Shown: positions 17,251 to 27,742, counted from the stretch's first letter. The stretch is DNA of 64,000 nt from Cryomorphaceae bacterium 1068 (GCA_027214385.1 JAPVXR010000009.1:110335-174334); one strand, 5' to 3'. The notes: generated by a model not told the origin, from the letters alone. Numbers and translations: made by a program.

Positions 17251-17619
17251 ATGATCGCAACAACATCTTCAAATCAAGCAGTACCTCAGCTGCCCATCCG
17301 TTATTTCTCAGAACCCTTCTACCTCGACCGTACTTATTTAAGTGGCTTAGCCTACTACGATTATCACTTGGCATATCGATCCATTTCCAATGGCGATCCA
17401 CTTACGTTGAAACGAGAACCCAATAACAAATACGATCGATTTGCAGTCGCAGTTTATTTTTGCGGTCGAAAGCTTGGCTACTGGCCGTTTCCCGAAAATA
17501 AGGCTATCGCCAATCTGATGGATAGAGATGTAAGGGTAAAGGCTCGGGTGGTCTCCATTCATCCCGATAAGAACGAAGTATATGAAGCTCTTTCGGCCGA
17601 GGCCTTTGTGAGCATGTAG
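17251..17619 (+). CDS. HIRAN-domain protein
   Basis: Small protein of about 122 residues consisting almost wholly of a HIRAN domain: FYLDRTYLSGLAYYDY, LKREPNNKYDRFAVAVYF and KLGYWPFPENKAIANLMD. In larger proteins (Rad5/HLTF) HIRAN binds 3' single-stranded DNA ends; stand-alone bacterial copies are uncharacterised. A TTG 18 nt upstream (17233) is in frame, but the ATG at 17251 is preferred. The gene lies 50 nt after PBP1A and 28 nt before a TSUP permease. No nuclease or helicase partner is next to it. Confidence 0.8.
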   Translation: MIATTSSNQAVPQLPIRYFSEPFYLDRTYLSGLAYYDYHLAYRSISNGDPLTLKREPNNKYDRFAVAVYFCGRKLGYWPFPENKAIANLMDRDVRVKARVVSIHPDKNEVYEALSAEAFVSM

Positions 17620-17647
17620 CGGGAGGATTGCTTACTTTCGCCGCAGT

Positions 17648-18406
17648 TTGGAACCTATAGAAATCGCCATATCAATCGGTGGTGGCTTCATCGCCGGTAT
17701 CATCAATACTCTAGCGGGAAGCGGCTCAGTTATCACACTGGCTATTCTAACAGAATTGCTCGGACTACCCGGTGGAGTGGCTAATGGCACCAATAGAATC
17801 GGCGTAGCTCTTCAAACCGTTTCCTCTTCGGTCACTTTCCAAAAAGCGAAGATTCTCACATTAAAGGAGCAAGCTCGACCACTTATTTTAATGGTAGTCG
17901 GCGCTTCCATCGGTATTGCGCTAGCGTTGAATATCAGCAATGACCAATTCATGGATGTCTTCAAGTACATGGTCGTCGCATTATTCTTCGTATTGCTCAT
18001 TAAACCAAAACGATGGATTTACCCAGACGAGTCTAAGCCCACTTGGCCTCGACCGCTGCTGGACTTGTCTTATTTCTGCTTGGGCATTTATGGCGGCTTT
18101 ATCCAAATGGGAATGGGCATCTTCTTCTTGGCTATTGCCGTAATTGGCGGTCGTATGCCCTTGCTCAAGGCAAACGTAATCAAGGTACTGGCCATTGGCA
18201 TCTACACCATTCCAGCCATCATATTTTTCGCTTTTGACGGAAAAGTGCACTGGCTTTATGGCTCCACCATTGGCATAGGCCAATTGGCAGGAGGGTGGAT
18301 TACCGCCAGATATGCGGTGAAATTCCCCAACATTAACACCTATGCATACTACGCTCTATTGGTGGCAGTGGCACTTTCACTATTTTCTCTTTTTGATATT
18401 TTCTAA
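17648..18406 (+). CDS. TSUP (TauE/SafE) family membrane permease
   Basis: 252 residues with about eight predicted membrane helices in two halves, each beginning with the family's Gly-rich signature (GGGFIAGIINTLAGSGSVIT at about 11 and GIYGGFIQMGMGIFF near 150). Members export sulfite, sulfonates or other small sulfur- or carboxyl-containing anions. The start is a TTG, the last possible start before the conserved first helix; a TACTTTCG box ends 7 nt before it. The cargo cannot be inferred; no sulfur genes are near. Confidence 0.85.
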   Translation: MEPIEIAISIGGGFIAGIINTLAGSGSVITLAILTELLGLPGGVANGTNRIGVALQTVSSSVTFQKAKILTLKEQARPLILMVVGASIGIALALNISNDQFMDVFKYMVVALFFVLLIKPKRWIYPDESKPTWPRPLLDLSYFCLGIYGGFIQMGMGIFFLAIAVIGGRMPLLKANVIKVLAIGIYTIPAIIFFAFDGKVHWLYGSTIGIGQLAGGWITARYAVKFPNINTYAYYALLVAVALSLFSLFDIF

Positions 18407-18498
18407 CCCTACCCCATAACTGCTAAAGTTTCACAATCAGTTCAATTTGAATACTGAAAACATTGTGAATTCTGTTGATATTGAAGAGTAACCACTTC

Positions 18499-18529
18499 TT
18501 TGCTCTGAGGGGTAAGCCGCCTATATTCG
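18499..18529 (+). promoter_or_regulatory. Promoter of the alpha-2-macroglobulin/PBP1C operon
   Basis: TTTG (18499-18502), 19-nt spacer, TATATTCG (18522-18529): the Bacteroidota promoter pattern with one mismatch in the -7 box. The leader is about 25 nt. Confidence 0.65.
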
Positions 18530-18557
18530 TGCTAGTATTAAACCTAATTCACTGACG

Positions 18558-21500
18558 ATGTTTCGCCTTCTTTTATTTTGCTTCTCAGCCCTTATCTTGA
18601 TCTTATCTTCTTGCGAAGAAAAACCCGAAAAGATAAAAATCGATCCCGCCTTCGGAGAGTATATTCAAGGATATACCTCAGGCGTTATTTCAGTAGATGA
18701 ACCGATTGTCATCGAATTGGCGAAGCCTTATGAAGAAGGAAACACCTTACCCGAAGGCATACTAGAGTTCGAGCCTCAAATAAGTGGAAACATCGTTTTC
18801 ATTGACAATCAACGGTTGGTGTTTGAACCCGGCCAAAAACTACAAGGCGGTACAGATTATACAGTGAGACTTAATCTTCCCGAACTCTTTGCGGAATCAA
18901 AAGACCTGGGGGTTTTTTTGTTTCAATTTCAAACCATCGACCAAAACCTGAGTATCTACTTCGATGGATATGAATTAGAGTCTCCCACCGATATCTCTAA
19001 AGTAGCGGTCTCAGGCACAATAAGAACCGCAGACAATTGCACGATCACCGAACTTCAAGAAGCACTCAATGCACGTCAAGGCGATACTAAGAAGCCACTG
19101 GAAATAAGTCAAGTTGATCTCAGAAGATTTAAATTCTCCATCACGGGCGTACAAAGAATGGAAGAGTCTTCAGACGTGTCGATCTCAGTAAGCGGCGACG
19201 TTTTTGAACCGCAGGATAAAAAAGATGCGAAACTGATCATTCCTTCCATAAATGACTTTAGCGTAATGAGTGCTGAATATGTGAAAGGAGCCGAAGAAAT
19301 GATCAATATTTACTTCTCTGATCCGCTCGAAACGCAGGAACTCACAGGCTCTATAACCCTAGAAGGCACTGATGATTCAGCACTTAACTTTAAGCAAAAC
19401 GGCAATAAAGTAAGTGTCATTTTAAAGAAAGGGCTTCAAGGTGAAAAGCTGCTTACCGTAGCGGGGCAGGTCAAGAATACTGCGGGTCGACAAATGGGGA
19501 AGAACTTTACCAAGACTATGGTCTTTGATCCCGAGAACCCTGCAGTTCGCATGGTGGGAAACAAATTTGTTGTTCCAACCCAAAGCGAGGGACTCATTTT
19601 TCCTTTTGAAGCAGTATCGCTCAACTCGGTTGACATTTACATCACAAAGGTTTTTAGCAACAATGTGCTTCAATACTTGCAATCCAATGATCAAGGGGGA
19701 AACAGGTCGCTTTACTCAGTCGGCCGAACGGTTTACAAAAAGCACTTGGACCTTAGAAAAGTTGGTGCTGACAAGATTTATGAATGGAACAGATACCATG
19801 TCGACTTGAGTGAAATTATCAATAAAGACAAATCTGCCCTGTACGAGGTAGAGGTTAGGTTCAAGAAAGACTATGCAGCTTTGGATTGTATCGAACCCGA
19901 CGAAAGTACGGTTGTATTCCAGGATGGCTGGCTAGAGGATTCTGAGGACTTGGAGGAAGAGTATTGGCGCTATTACCGCTACGATTGGGACCAACGTGAC
20001 AATCCTTGCAATCAAGCATATTACAACCGATACCGAACAAAAGCAGGCAAAGTAGTCATGGCGACTAATTTGGGGGTAATTGCTAAAAAAGGCGGAGATG
20101 GCCTATTGCATCTGGCCGTAAGCGATATCAAATCGGCCAAGGCAGTCAGCGGAGCGACTTTAGAGGTATACGACTTCCAACAACAATTGGTGGCCAATGG
20201 CAATACGGACAGTGAAGGTTTTGCAACTGTAGAGTGTTCTCGAACTCCGTTTGCAGTTTTGGTAAAAACAGTTAACGACCAAACCATTCTAAAAGTAAAT
20301 GACGGGAGCTCCCTATCACTCTCCAAGTTTGATGTACAAGGTAAAACTATTAACGATGGCTTGAAAGGATTCATCTATGGCGAAAGAGGCGTTTGGCGTC
20401 CGGGTGATTCGCTTCACCTTAATTTCATTCTGCGCGATGAAGCAGGAAAATTGCCTGAAAACCATCCAGTAAAAATGCAGTTGTTCAATTCGCGTGGGCA
20501 ATTGGCAGACATGCAAATAAGCAGCAGTGGCTTAAATGGGTTTTATGATTTCTCTACAGCTACCGCACCTGATGACCCCACAGGCGACTATCGCCTTAAA
20601 GTGTCCGTCGGCAACCAAGATTTTGAAAAGCGCATTCCCATTGAAACGATCAAACCCAATCGCTTGAAAATCGATTTGGAAGTAGATCAATCCAATTCGA
20701 CGAGTCAATACCTTAAAGCCACTCTTTCTGCGGCTTGGCTTCACGGTGTTGTTGCCACAGGACTGAAAGCCGATGTGAGCATGAGGCTAAGCTCAACCAA
20801 AACATCATTCGATAAGTTTCGTGGATTTCACTTCGACAATCTATTGGAATCAAACGTTTCAAGAAACAGCGAAAAGGTGTTTGAAGGCACTTTGGACGAT
20901 GATGGTAAAAAGTCTTTGACCATTTCGATGGCCGATCGTGGAAACAAAGCATCGGGAAAACTCAAGGCCTACTTCGAGACAAAAGTATATGAGCCCGGCG
21001 GAGGTTTTAGCGTGGATTATTACAACGCTACCGTTAGCCCCTACTCCTCCTATGCGGGGCTTAAAGTGCCCGAAGGCGAATTATGGGGAGGAGCTTTGGA
21101 AACAGAAAAGGACCACCTAATCGAATTGGCCGCCGCACAGGAATCGGGAATAGTATTGGCGAACAAAGACGTTCAGGTCACCATCTACCGAGTGGACCGC
21201 AGGTGGTGGTTTGACCGATACTCAGGAAATCAATACAACTATCTGAATACCGGTAGCTTCAGGAAACACCGCGAAGAAACCGTGACATTGGTGAACGGTC
21301 GAGGGAGCATCAAAGTAAACATGGACAAGGAAAACTGGGGTCGCTATTTGATTCGTGTCGAAGACAAAGAAAGTGGTCATTCGGCAGCACAATTCGTGTT
21401 CTTTGATTGGCCGTATTGGATGCGGACCAACCGCACCGAAGGCGAAGCTGCATCGATACTAGGCTTTAGCAGCGACAAGGAAACGTACAACCCCGGCGAT

Positions 21501-24047
21501 GTGATCAAGATTAGTTTTCCATCTCCAAAAGAAGGCAGGGCCCTGGTGACTATTGAAAACGGAACTTCCGTTCTTGTGAAAAGATGGGTAGAAACAACTG
21601 AGGGCGAGACCAAAGTAGAAATTCCCGTAACGGGAGAAATGGCACCTAACGCATACGTGCATATCTCTCTTGTGCAGCCGCATGATCAGACGATTAACGA
21701 TCGACCGATCAGGATGTTTGGAGTCATTCCGATTACTGTTGAAGACCCTGAGACTATTCTGAGTCCTGAATTGAAACTGCCAAAAGTGATCCGTCCGGAA
21801 CAGTCTTTTTCCGTAGAAGTTTCGGAAAATACTGGAAGCGCCATGACATACACTTTAGCCGTCGTGGACGAAGGGTTGCTGGATCTCACCAATTTCAAAA
21901 CTCCCGATCCACACCGCTATTTCTACGCGCATGAAGCCTTAGGCGTGCGCACCTGGGATTACTACGATCATGTAGTTGGTTCAATTGGAACAGTAAACTC
22001 GGGTATTCTCAGCATCGGTGGAGACGATGAGGCGGCTGATCCTTCGAAACAAAAAGCCAGAAGATTCAAACCAGTCGTGCATCACTTAGGCCCGTTTGAG
22101 TTGAAAGAAGGAAAATCGCAGGAGCACATCATCGACATGCCAAACTATGTGGGATCGGTAAGGGTAATGGTCGTTGCCGGAAATGGAGATGCTTTTGGCA
22201 AAGTAGAAGAAACCGTGCCTGTGAAGAGCGAGTTAATGGTTTTGGGAACCTTGCCACGAGTGTTGGGACCGGGCGAAACGGTGTCCGTTCCGGTCAACGT
22301 TTTTGCCATGGAAGATGGGGTGAAAGACGTAACCGTAACACTGAAGTCAAACGAGTACCTTATGGCCCAAAGTGATGTGAAACAGACCGTTCACTTTGAT
22401 GAGCCAGGTGAGCAGATGGTCTATTTCGAATTGAAAACAATTGAATCAGAAGGTGTAGCAGAGATTTCCATTCTCGCCTCGGCAGGAAATAAAAAAGCAA
22501 GCTACGAAACTGAAGTGCAGTTGAGATCTCCGAATCCTATTTACTCCACGGTAAAAGATACAGTGATCGCTCCCAACGGGGAATGGTCTCAAAAGATAGC
22601 CTATTTCGGTTTGGAAGGCACCAACGAGGCAACGATAGAAGTGTCAAAATTGCCTTCGATAAAGCTTGAGAAACGGCTCGGCTATCTGATGGGGTATCCT
22701 CATGGCTGTGTGGAGCAGCTCACTTCCAAGGCCTTTCCCCAGCTGTACTTAGGGAAATTCGTTTCGCTCAATTCAAGCCAGCAAGCCGAAATCACGGAAA
22801 ATGTAGACTATGTCCTACATCAATTGAGGAATTTTCAAATAAATGGAGGAGGCTTTTCTTATTGGCCGGGGCTGAGCTATGGCAATGACTGGGGTACAAC
22901 CTATGCAGGACATTTTATGCTGGCGGCCGAAGAAGCAGGGTATGCATTGCCTGCAGGAATGAAAAGAGATTGGATCAACTACCAAAAGCGACAAGCAGGT
23001 GCATGGGTTTCAACAAGCTACACCTCTCGCTCCTATTCTCAGCGCAGCCAAGCCTACCGCTTACTCACCCTGGCTCTAGCCAATGAGCCAGATTTCGGTG
23101 CCATGAATACGCTGAGAGAGCGATCAAATCTGGGCAATTCATCCAAGTGGATTCTCAGCTTGGCCTATGCCAATGCAGGCCGCTCCAAAGAGGCCTTGGC
23201 GCTCATTCAGGCTTTACCCAAGAATATAGACGACTATACTGAATTGGGATACAGTTACGGAAGTTCCACCCGCGATGAGGCATTTGTTTTGATGGCACTT
23301 CATAAGCTTAACCAAGCTACAGATGCCGCTGTGGTCGCGAGGCAGCTCGCAAAGAAATTAGGTTCAGAAAGCTTTTACAGCACTCAAACTACCGCTATGA
23401 CCCTTCTCGCACTTGCAGATTATTTGGGCGAGTACAAGGATGACGGGTTGAAATTCGATCTGAATATTGACGGAAAGTCAGAGACCATTCAAACAGGTAA
23501 ACCCGTTCACTCTGCTCATTTCGGAGAAAAAGACAAGAATAAGCCGGTTACCATTCAGAATCAGTCGGAGCAAACGCTTTACGCGACCCTTATCACTTCG
23601 GGCAGGCCGGCAGAAGGAATGGAGAAAAAGCAAAACTCAAATTTGCTGATGGAGGTCAATTACCTCGATGCCAATTTTGATCCGATCGACGAAAGCTCTT
23701 TGAAAAAAGGGACAGATATCATCGTGGAGATTGTCATCACAAATCCTAAGAGCCGACTTCTGAGTGAAATGGCTTTGATTCACAGTGTTCCTTCGGGATG
23801 GGAAATCTTAAACTCCAGAATGTCCGGAATGACTGATGCATCCAGTATTGAGCCCGAATATCAGGATATCAGAGACGACAAGGTGATGACCTACTTCGAT
23901 CTACAGTCCAATCAGAAAATACGACTCTACGCCAGGATTAATGCATCGTATTCGGGAAGATTTTACCTGCCCGCGATCGTGTGCAACGCCATGTACGACG
24001 AATCAATTATCTCAGTAGAGCCCGGAAAGTGGATTGAAGTAAAATAA
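18558..24047 (+). CDS. Bacterial alpha-2-macroglobulin lipoprotein (YfhM-like)
   Basis: Giant periplasmic protease trap of 1829 residues. Signal peptide with lipobox LSSC (C19), so it is lipid-anchored. The N-terminal two thirds are macroglobulin beta-sandwich domains (MG, including the GERGVWRPGDSLHL segment near 615 typical of MG2/bait-side domains). The thioester motif GCVEQ is intact (C1384, Q1387), so the trap can covalently capture a protease; the helical thioester domain follows (about 1370-1660) and a receptor-like beta domain ends the protein. The stop overlaps the PBP1C start by 1 nt. This pairing is known in other Gram-negatives: the trap protects the cell while PBP1C repairs peptidoglycan. 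Confidence 0.95.
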   Translation: MFRLLLFCFSALILILSSCEEKPEKIKIDPAFGEYIQGYTSGVISVDEPIVIELAKPYEEGNTLPEGILEFEPQISGNIVFIDNQRLVFEPGQKLQGGTDYTVRLNLPELFAESKDLGVFLFQFQTIDQNLSIYFDGYELESPTDISKVAVSGTIRTADNCTITELQEALNARQGDTKKPLEISQVDLRRFKFSITGVQRMEESSDVSISVSGDVFEPQDKKDAKLIIPSINDFSVMSAEYVKGAEEMINIYFSDPLETQELTGSITLEGTDDSALNFKQNGNKVSVILKKGLQGEKLLTVAGQVKNTAGRQMGKNFTKTMVFDPENPAVRMVGNKFVVPTQSEGLIFPFEAVSLNSVDIYITKVFSNNVLQYLQSNDQGGNRSLYSVGRTVYKKHLDLRKVGADKIYEWNRYHVDLSEIINKDKSALYEVEVRFKKDYAALDCIEPDESTVVFQDGWLEDSEDLEEEYWRYYRYDWDQRDNPCNQAYYNRYRTKAGKVVMATNLGVIAKKGGDGLLHLAVSDIKSAKAVSGATLEVYDFQQQLVANGNTDSEGFATVECSRTPFAVLVKTVNDQTILKVNDGSSLSLSKFDVQGKTINDGLKGFIYGERGVWRPGDSLHLNFILRDEAGKLPENHPVKMQLFNSRGQLADMQISSSGLNGFYDFSTATAPDDPTGDYRLKVSVGNQDFEKRIPIETIKPNRLKIDLEVDQSNSTSQYLKATLSAAWLHGVVATGLKADVSMRLSSTKTSFDKFRGFHFDNLLESNVSRNSEKVFEGTLDDDGKKSLTISMADRGNKASGKLKAYFETKVYEPGGGFSVDYYNATVSPYSSYAGLKVPEGELWGGALETEKDHLIELAAAQESGIVLANKDVQVTIYRVDRRWWFDRYSGNQYNYLNTGSFRKHREETVTLVNGRGSIKVNMDKENWGRYLIRVEDKESGHSAAQFVFFDWPYWMRTNRTEGEAASILGFSSDKETYNPGDVIKISFPSPKEGRALVTIENGTSVLVKRWVETTEGETKVEIPVTGEMAPNAYVHISLVQPHDQTINDRPIRMFGVIPITVEDPETILSPELKLPKVIRPEQSFSVEVSENTGSAMTYTLAVVDEGLLDLTNFKTPDPHRYFYAHEALGVRTWDYYDHVVGSIGTVNSGILSIGGDDEAADPSKQKARRFKPVVHHLGPFELKEGKSQEHIIDMPNYVGSVRVMVVAGNGDAFGKVEETVPVKSELMVLGTLPRVLGPGETVSVPVNVFAMEDGVKDVTVTLKSNEYLMAQSDVKQTVHFDEPGEQMVYFELKTIESEGVAEISILASAGNKKASYETEVQLRSPNPIYSTVKDTVIAPNGEWSQKIAYFGLEGTNEATIEVSKLPSIKLEKRLGYLMGYPHGCVEQLTSKAFPQLYLGKFVSLNSSQQAEITENVDYVLHQLRNFQINGGGFSYWPGLSYGNDWGTTYAGHFMLAAEEAGYALPAGMKRDWINYQKRQAGAWVSTSYTSRSYSQRSQAYRLLTLALANEPDFGAMNTLRERSNLGNSSKWILSLAYANAGRSKEALALIQALPKNIDDYTELGYSYGSSTRDEAFVLMALHKLNQATDAAVVARQLAKKLGSESFYSTQTTAMTLLALADYLGEYKDDGLKFDLNIDGKSETIQTGKPVHSAHFGEKDKNKPVTIQNQSEQTLYATLITSGRPAEGMEKKQNSNLLMEVNYLDANFDPIDESSLKKGTDIIVEIVITNPKSRLLSEMALIHSVPSGWEILNSRMSGMTDASSIEPEYQDIRDDKVMTYFDLQSNQKIRLYARINASYSGRFYLPAIVCNAMYDESIISVEPGKWIEVK

Positions 24048-26341
24048 TGTCGAAAAAGAAACGAGTCATAGGTCTGATCTTCATCGCTGTATTATGCACA
24101 TGGTGGATGTTTTGCCTACCTCCTACTCTTTTCGATTCACCTACTTCCACAGTCCTTTTTGACAAAAACGATCAACTCTTAGGAGCTAGAATAGCTGAAG
24201 ATGGTCAGTGGCGTTTTCCTTTGGGAGATTCGGTTCCCGGTAGATTTAAAACCGCCCTGCTTACCTACGAAGACGAAGGATTTGATAAACACTGGGGTAT
24301 TAGCATCAAGGCCATCCTTCGTGCTCTAAAACAAAACCTGAGCGAAGGCGAGGTAGTGAGTGGTGCAAGTACCATAACCATGCAAGTGATGCGCATGGCG
24401 GGAAAAAATCAGCCAAGGACTTACTTCCGTAAAATGATAGAAATCGCTCGGGCCACTCGGGCGGAATGGCGCTATTCGAAAAGTGAGATTTTGAATCTTT
24501 ACGCCTCCAATGCTCCTTTTGGCGGAAACGTAGTGGGTCTGGATGCAGCTTCTTGGCGGTACTATCAAAAATCTGCCTATCAACTTACATGGGCCGAAGC
24601 AGCGGCCCTCGCTGTGCTACCCAATGCTCCCGGGCTAATATTTCCGGGTAGATCACCTAAAGTTTTTCTGGCTAAAAGAAACTTTCTGCTTCAAAAGCTA
24701 AACGAAAATGGGATAATAGATGAGGCCACTTACGAGCTCTCCCTTTTGGAACCATTGCCTGATGCTCCACGCAGATTGCCTCAAGGAGCCTTTCACTTGA
24801 CGAGTCTAATTGAAAAAAACCAAAAAGGGAGTAAAGTCAAAACAACAATTAACACTGAGCTTCAAGTAAGATGCAATAAGGCACTGAATAACAGATTAAA
24901 AATCCTTCGACAAAACAATATTCAGAACGGGGCTATTTTGGTTGTAAACAACTATTCAGGTGATGTTTTGGCTTACATTGGTAATGCTCAAGGCGACTGG
25001 CAGAGCAATGAAGATGCGAACGATATGATTCAAACTCCTCGTAGTTCGGGCTCAATTCTCAAGCCCTTTCTCTATGCGGGTCTTTTGAATGAAGGTACCA
25101 TTCTGCCTCAACAGTTGATTCCTGACATTCCAACTCAATACAGAGATTTTGCACCCAAAAATTTTGACGAATCCTTTTCGGGAGCGGTCAAAGCCAATGA
25201 GGCCCTTTCGAGATCACTCAATATTCCTGCTGTGCGAATGCTGGATGAATATGGAGTAGATTTTTTCCAATCAGACTTACAGGAATGGGGCTTCACTTCG
25301 GTGAATAGAAGTGCTGAGAATTATGGTCTATCACTAATTCTGGGTGGAGCAGAAATCAAACTATGGGATCTCGTCCAAGCCTACCGGCTGCTAGCTGTGA
25401 GCTGTTCGAATGGACAAACGGATCAAATCAGTTATAAGTCTGAGAGAGTAGCAGAAGAAATTGCTGTTCCCATAAATGACGTGGCATCGTGGTTTACACT
25501 GGAAGCGCTGAAAGAAGTCACCCGACCCGAAGAGCGCTCTGCTTGGGAAGCCTTCGGAAGTACGTCGCAATTGGCTTGGAAAACGGGCACGAGTTATGGA
25601 TTCAGAGATGCTTGGGCTGTGGGCACAAACCCTGATTTCACCGTTGGTGTTTGGATTGGAAATGCTAGTGGTGAAGGCCGTCCCGGGCTTACGGGCCTCA
25701 ATGCTGCTGCGCCCGTTTTGTTTGATGTGTTTAACTTTTTACCCACAGGCAATTGGTTTGAAGAGCCCCACTCTGGTCTAACGGCTGAAAACGTATGCAC
25801 GCACAGCGGTATGCGTGCGAGCAAGAATTGTGGTACCTACAATAGCGCCGCGATACCGCTGGAGTGCACAGACAACGAGCTTTGCACGTACTGCGAATCT
25901 ATTTACCTCAATGAATCAATGACAAAACGAGTTACTGCTCAGTGTTACCCATCCCATTTGATGGTATCAGAAAAGCGGTTCGCTCTTCCACCATTGGAAG
26001 AGTGGTTTTACACTAAGAAAAACCCGGGGTATCAAAAAATCCCCGAGTATGATCCGTCTTGCCTGAATGCCACGGGCAGTCAAAAGATTCGATTGATATA
26101 TCCCTCTTCTAAATCGACCATCTTTTTACCCCGAGAGTTCACAGGCACCAAGGAGAGAATCGTTTTCAAAGCAGCTTGCACAGATCCTTCTGCCACGCTC
26201 TTTTGGCACTTAGATGATAAATACTGCGGCTCAACCAATGGAATTCATCATTTGGAAATTGATATTGACAAAGGAGTGCACTCCATTACCCTACTAGGTA
26301 ATTCGGGAAGTGAATTCAAAACCAGAATTCGTGTAGATTAA
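24047..26341 (+). CDS. pbpC: Penicillin-binding protein 1C
   Basis: Peptidoglycan glycosyltransferase/transpeptidase of 764 residues. N-terminal membrane anchor (about 7-27); GT51 domain with the catalytic E75 in TYEDEGFDKHWG; transpeptidase domain with SILK (S336, K339) and KTG (K512). The last about 90 residues are the BiPBP_C domain typical of PBP1C, beginning near IRLIYPSSKSTIFLP. A Cys-rich linker (ECTDNELCTYCES, about 605-620) sits before it. It overlaps the alpha-2-macroglobulin gene by 1 nt (TAATG), the classical yfhM-pbpC arrangement. Confidence 0.94.
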   Translation: MSKKKRVIGLIFIAVLCTWWMFCLPPTLFDSPTSTVLFDKNDQLLGARIAEDGQWRFPLGDSVPGRFKTALLTYEDEGFDKHWGISIKAILRALKQNLSEGEVVSGASTITMQVMRMAGKNQPRTYFRKMIEIARATRAEWRYSKSEILNLYASNAPFGGNVVGLDAASWRYYQKSAYQLTWAEAAALAVLPNAPGLIFPGRSPKVFLAKRNFLLQKLNENGIIDEATYELSLLEPLPDAPRRLPQGAFHLTSLIEKNQKGSKVKTTINTELQVRCNKALNNRLKILRQNNIQNGAILVVNNYSGDVLAYIGNAQGDWQSNEDANDMIQTPRSSGSILKPFLYAGLLNEGTILPQQLIPDIPTQYRDFAPKNFDESFSGAVKANEALSRSLNIPAVRMLDEYGVDFFQSDLQEWGFTSVNRSAENYGLSLILGGAEIKLWDLVQAYRLLAVSCSNGQTDQISYKSERVAEEIAVPINDVASWFTLEALKEVTRPEERSAWEAFGSTSQLAWKTGTSYGFRDAWAVGTNPDFTVGVWIGNASGEGRPGLTGLNAAAPVLFDVFNFLPTGNWFEEPHSGLTAENVCTHSGMRASKNCGTYNSAAIPLECTDNELCTYCESIYLNESMTKRVTAQCYPSHLMVSEKRFALPPLEEWFYTKKNPGYQKIPEYDPSCLNATGSQKIRLIYPSSKSTIFLPREFTGTKERIVFKAACTDPSATLFWHLDDKYCGSTNGIHHLEIDIDKGVHSITLLGNSGSEFKTRIRVD

Positions 26342-26386
26342 TTTCAATTACTGAGAAAAGTCATAGGTTCGCGACTGCTTGCAAAC

Positions 26387-26394
26387 CAAATTTG
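26387..26394 (+). promoter_or_regulatory. Possible -7 box of the porin gene
   Basis: CAAATTTG differs from TAnnTTTG only in the first base and ends exactly 4 nt before the ATG at 26399. No -33 element seen. Confidence 0.35.
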
Positions 26395-26398
26395 CCCC

Positions 26399-27742
26399 AT
26401 GAGATCGGTAGTGCTTTCTTTTATATTCTTTGCTTTACTCTTAGTTGGGTACTCGCAAGCTCCACAAAAGACCAATGTCATTGACAGCTTGTTTAATACA
26501 GGGATCACTTTTAACCTCAGTCCTGACGGTAAATCTAAGATCGGATTTAAATACGCAATGCAATTCTGGGCGAGGCATGCCCGCACCAATCCGGGAACAC
26601 TAGGATTTAATGGTGAACCAATCGATTGGTTTTCTGATATGGTGATGCGCCGAAACCGACTTCGAATCTATACCCTACTTGACGATAAAGTCTTTTTTTA
26701 CACCCAATTCGGCTCTAATTCCGAGCGATTTGACGGCGGCGGTGAGAGTATTTTCTTCCACGACTTGAATGTGATGTATGCACTCAATGGAAAAAAAGTT
26801 CGTGTTGGTGCAGGATTGAGCAATTGGATGGGGATTTCGCGCTATACGAATGTTTCTTTTCAATTTAACTATGTGCACGACCATCCCACATTCAACTATC
26901 CGAACATTGGCCGAACTGACCTTGCCGCAAGGATTATCGGAACTTGGGTAACAGGCCAGGTTGGTAAGCTGGGCTACCGCATGAACTTCGGGAAGCCATT
27001 CTACTTTGACAATTTCAGCGTAATTGAAAATGATTCGATTATCAACACTGCAGGCGAATACGGCAGCGAGTCCTTCAGCTTAAGCGGATATTTCACTTGG
27101 AGTTTTCTTGATACGGAAGAAAGCTGGTTTCCTTTTTACCACATGACGAGATTAGGTGCGAAAAAGATCATCACTCTTGGCGCTGGATTTCATTACCACC
27201 CCAATTCCATTGCGTATTTGGACGATAATCTCAATCGGCAAGTGCAGGAACGATTGCAACTCGGAGTTGATGTGATGATCGACTACCCCTTGACAGACGG
27301 TAGTTTGATTAACCTCTATGCCGTTTATTACAATTACGACATGGGGCCAAATTTCCTAAGGAGTACCAGTGGAGTAGATGGACATCAGCTTGCGCCTGAG
27401 TTTGCGACAGATTACCCCCAAGGTGGCGGCTTGAGCCAATTTACCATAGGAACGGGGCAGATTATACATACCCAATTTGGATACCTACTACCCATCACGC
27501 TCGGAGAACGCGGAAAACTCATGCCTTTCGGGACATATACTTTCCATGATTTTGAAGGTTTGGGAGATGATCTCCAGCGATTTGATGCAGGTCTCACCTA
27601 CTTCATTCATGGGCACAATGTCAAGCTCACCTTCGAATACCAAACGCGGCCTGTTTATCGAGGCACCACAGGGCCAAATGCCATTGGTGAACAAGAGCTC
27701 CTCAAGGGAATGTACCTAATGCAGGTGCATTTTATGATTTGA
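26399..27742 (+). CDS. Outer-membrane porin (OprO/OprP-like)
   Basis: 447 residues with a signal peptide ending VGYSQ (about residue 20). The mature part is a beta-barrel: alternating aromatic strands, IGFKYAMQFWARH near the start, MRRNRLRIYTLLDDKVFFYTQFG as a typical early hairpin, and a terminal strand ending in F-M-I. It resembles the phosphate-selective porin O/P family seen beside or near uptake receptors. Substrate unknown. It is convergent with the TonB-dependent receptor, with only 27 bp between their stops and no hairpin there. Confidence 0.75.
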   Translation: MRSVVLSFIFFALLLVGYSQAPQKTNVIDSLFNTGITFNLSPDGKSKIGFKYAMQFWARHARTNPGTLGFNGEPIDWFSDMVMRRNRLRIYTLLDDKVFFYTQFGSNSERFDGGGESIFFHDLNVMYALNGKKVRVGAGLSNWMGISRYTNVSFQFNYVHDHPTFNYPNIGRTDLAARIIGTWVTGQVGKLGYRMNFGKPFYFDNFSVIENDSIINTAGEYGSESFSLSGYFTWSFLDTEESWFPFYHMTRLGAKKIITLGAGFHYHPNSIAYLDDNLNRQVQERLQLGVDVMIDYPLTDGSLINLYAVYYNYDMGPNFLRSTSGVDGHQLAPEFATDYPQGGGLSQFTIGTGQIIHTQFGYLLPITLGERGKLMPFGTYTFHDFEGLGDDLQRFDAGLTYFIHGHNVKLTFEYQTRPVYRGTTGPNAIGEQELLKGMYLMQVHFMI

